From Bacteroidota bacterium (GTDB lineage: Bacteria; Bacteroidota; Bacteroidia; Chitinophagales; Chitinophagaceae): a DNA stretch of 7,777 nucleotides. Below are positions 6,164-7,777 of the stretch, one piece after another. Under the pieces are notes generated by a model. The model worked only from the letters and a program-made list of their open reading frames with translations. It searched no databases and was not told the origin of the DNA. The position numbers and the translations under genes are program-made. How positions within the stretch are numbered: the stretch's first letter is position 1; the number at the start of each line of letters is the position of its first letter. The stretch spans positions 1 to 7,777 of the forward strand of contig JAEYOL010000083.1 of the NCBI GenBank assembly GCA_023411775.1, in the 5' to 3' direction.

Positions 6164-7615
6164 ATGTCATTACTCAGATACGAATCACAGGTTAGACCGG
6201 CACTGGTAGAAGGCGATAAGGATTATCACCAGGTGACAGAGGATATATGTCGCCCGGTGGAGGCCAAACCTTCCAAACTTTGGTGGATCGGTTTTATCAT
6301 TTCCGTTGCCTTGCTGCTTTTCGGAGTGGTATCGGTTACCATGGAGGTGATCTACGGTACAGGCCAGTGGAACCTGAATAAAACCATAGGCTGGGGTTGG
6401 GATATCACCAACTTCGTATGGTGGGTAGGTATCGGTCACGCCGGTACGCTGATCTCTGCGATCCTGTTGCTGTTTCGCCAGGGTTGGAGAACAGGTGTGA
6501 ACCGTGCTGCTGAGGCCATGACAATATTTGCGGTAATGTGTGCAGGACAGTTCCCGATCTGGCACATGGGTCGTGTTTGGGACGCCTTCTTTGTACTGCC
6601 TTATCCAAATACCCGCGGTCCTTTGTGGGTTAACTTCAACTCGCCCCTGCTCTGGGACGTATTTGCGATCTCAACTTATTTCACTGTATCATTATTATTC
6701 TGGTATTCGGGTTTGCTTCCCGACCTGGCTACGCTGCGCGACCGCGCCAAATTGAAATGGAGAAAGATGTTCTATGGCGTAGCAGCATTTGGATGGACAG
6801 GTTCTACCAAACACTGGCAAAGGCATGAAGCGCTTTCACTGGTACTGGCAGGTTTGAGTACGCCGCTGGTACTTTCAGTACACACTATTGTATCCTTTGA
6901 CTTTGCCACTTCGGTAGTACCCGGCTGGCATACGACCATCTTCCCCCCCTATTTCGTGGCGGGTGCGGTATTCTCCGGTTTTGCGATGGTGCAAACGCTG
7001 TTGCTGGTGACCAGGAAAGTATTGGCGCTGGAAGAATATATTACGATAGAACATATAGAGGTGATGAACAAGGTTATCATTCTCACAGGATCGATCGTGG
7101 GTATAGCCTATCTCACCGAATTGTTCATGGCCTGGTACAGCCACGTGGATTATGAGTGGTTTGCCTTTAAAGAAAACCGTGTAAACCTGAGCAGCCCTTA
7201 TGGCTGGAGTTACTGGCTGATGATGGGATGTAACGTGTTGTCTCCACAGATCTTCTGGTTTAAGAAGATGAGGAGAAACCTGATCGTAACCTTCTTCATG
7301 AGTATCCTGGTGAATATCGGTATGTGGTTCGAAAGGTTTGTGATCATCGTGACCTCTGTATACCGCGATTACCTGCCCAGTGCCTGGAGTACATATTATA
7401 CACCTACTATCTGGGAGGTTGGTTTTTACCTGGGAACATTCGGGTTGTTCTTCACCTGTTATTTCCTATTCTCCAAGTTTTTCCCGGTTATCGCTATCGC
7501 TGAGATCAAGCATATCCTGAAAAAGAATGGCGACAGCTACAAAGAGAGAATGGATTCGGTTGAAGCCCAGCCGGTAGATGATTTTGCACACAAGCAACTG
7601 CACGATCATCATTAA
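6164..7615 (+). CDS. actC: Alternative complex III subunit ActC, NrfD-like membrane quinol subunit
   Basis: ActC is the polytopic membrane subunit of the NrfD/PsrC family where (mena)quinol is thought to be oxidised. The product is 483 residues. I count ten hydrophobic helices at about 39-60, 83-104, 113-135, 163-184, 221-246, 261-283, 301-323, 345-366, 371-398 and 417-440, which agrees with the ten helices of ActC rather than the eight of PsrC. Conserved-looking polar and aromatic blocks include WWVGIGHAGTLISA (86-99), QFPIWHMGRVWD (129-140), LPYPNTRGPLWVNFNSPLLWD (145-165) and the H240/D246 region (SVHTIVSFDFA). The N-terminal 38 residues and the His-rich tail (QLHDHH) are predicted to be soluble. 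The start ATG follows actB by 84 nt in the same operon; no earlier in-frame start makes better sense. No damage to the gene was seen. Confidence 0.96.
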   Translation: MSLLRYESQVRPALVEGDKDYHQVTEDICRPVEAKPSKLWWIGFIISVALLLFGVVSVTMEVIYGTGQWNLNKTIGWGWDITNFVWWVGIGHAGTLISAILLLFRQGWRTGVNRAAEAMTIFAVMCAGQFPIWHMGRVWDAFFVLPYPNTRGPLWVNFNSPLLWDVFAISTYFTVSLLFWYSGLLPDLATLRDRAKLKWRKMFYGVAAFGWTGSTKHWQRHEALSLVLAGLSTPLVLSVHTIVSFDFATSVVPGWHTTIFPPYFVAGAVFSGFAMVQTLLLVTRKVLALEEYITIEHIEVMNKVIILTGSIVGIAYLTELFMAWYSHVDYEWFAFKENRVNLSSPYGWSYWLMMGCNVLSPQIFWFKKMRRNLIVTFFMSILVNIGMWFERFVIIVTSVYRDYLPSAWSTYYTPTIWEVGFYLGTFGLFFTCYFLFSKFFPVIAIAEIKHILKKNGDSYKERMDSVEAQPVDDFAHKQLHDHH

Positions 7616-7687
7616 AAATAAAAGGTCAGTGGCGATAAGCAGCCTGGCCGATGGAAGTAGATAAAAGAAATAAGAAACTGAGTAACG

Positions 7688-7720
7688 GGTCCTTTGACCG
7701 TCTCGAGCTAAAAGCTAAAA
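7688..7720 (+). repeat. Hairpin word plus AGCTAAA repeats before actD
   Basis: GGTC-CTTT-GACC (7688-7699, a 4-bp stem) is followed by AGCTAAA twice in tandem (7706-7712 and 7713-7719), ending two bases before the actD ATG at 7722. The arrangement parallels the actC leader (small GC hairpin, then AGCTAAAAG). The rest of the 106-nt actC-actD gap (7616-7687) shows no ORF, no clear terminator and no promoter that I can support. Confidence 0.55.
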
Positions 7721-7721
7721 T

Positions 7722-7777
7722 ATGGGTGTTAAAAAATTTATTGTTGGCAACTTTTATGACGAGGAAGTATTGTTTCC
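7722..7777 (+). CDS. actD: Alternative complex III subunit ActD (DUF3341), N-terminal fragment
   Basis: Only 18 codons plus two bases are inside the window; the gene continues past the right edge. The visible start, MGVKKFIVGNFYDEEVLF, matches the typical opening of ActD (DUF3341), a small membrane subunit of alternative complex III with two helices. Its position directly after actC is the usual act gene order (A-B-C-D-E-F). The assignment rests on this short stretch and on context. Confidence 0.85.
   Translation, partial: MGVKKFIVGNFYDEEVLF

Overview
The window looks like chromosomal DNA from a Bacteroidota bacterium, most likely a Chitinophaga/Niastella-type member of the Chitinophagaceae. 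The evidence is an alternative complex III (ACIII) gene cluster of the Bacteroidota form, a TAnnTTTG-type -7 promoter element, no Shine-Dalgarno sequences ahead of the main genes, a PurN of the Bacteroidota type, and short 7-8 nt periodic repeats at gene boundaries. The family-level placement is inferred from recalled sequence resemblance, not from a search.

Layout. Positions 1-330 hold no credible gene; they contain two full copies and one partial copy of a 99-bp tandem repeat. On the minus strand, 331-1261 carries a two-gene unit: a small two-helix membrane protein (DUF6787-like) followed, with a 23-nt overlap, by purN (glycinamide ribonucleotide formyltransferase). Positions 1262-1494 form a divergent intergenic region. 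A good Bacteroidota promoter at about 1470-1502 then drives the plus-strand operon: actA (1551-2822), actB (2921-6079), actC (6164-7615) and the first 18 codons of actD (from 7722, cut by the window end).

The act genes encode a membrane quinol oxidoreductase that replaces cytochrome bc1. ActC is the NrfD-like membrane subunit that takes electrons from (mena)quinol. ActB is an iron-sulfur protein with an attached molybdopterin-oxidoreductase-like domain that lacks molybdenum ligands. ActA is a membrane-anchored multihaem cytochrome c that passes electrons towards a terminal oxidase. The remaining act genes (actE, actF) and probably cytochrome oxidase genes are expected just beyond the right edge.

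The genes themselves are ordinary for this lineage and I found no new enzymatic or defence system. The more unusual material is non-coding. Several distinct families of short-period repeats sit against gene boundaries: the 99-bp repeat, a GATTCCC heptamer array inside the end of the DUF6787-like gene, a TTAGCAAA octamer array touching the actB start codon, and AGCTAAAA words touching the actC and actD starts. The intercistronic gaps in the act operon (98, 84 and 106 nt) are long and hold little besides these repeats and small hairpins.
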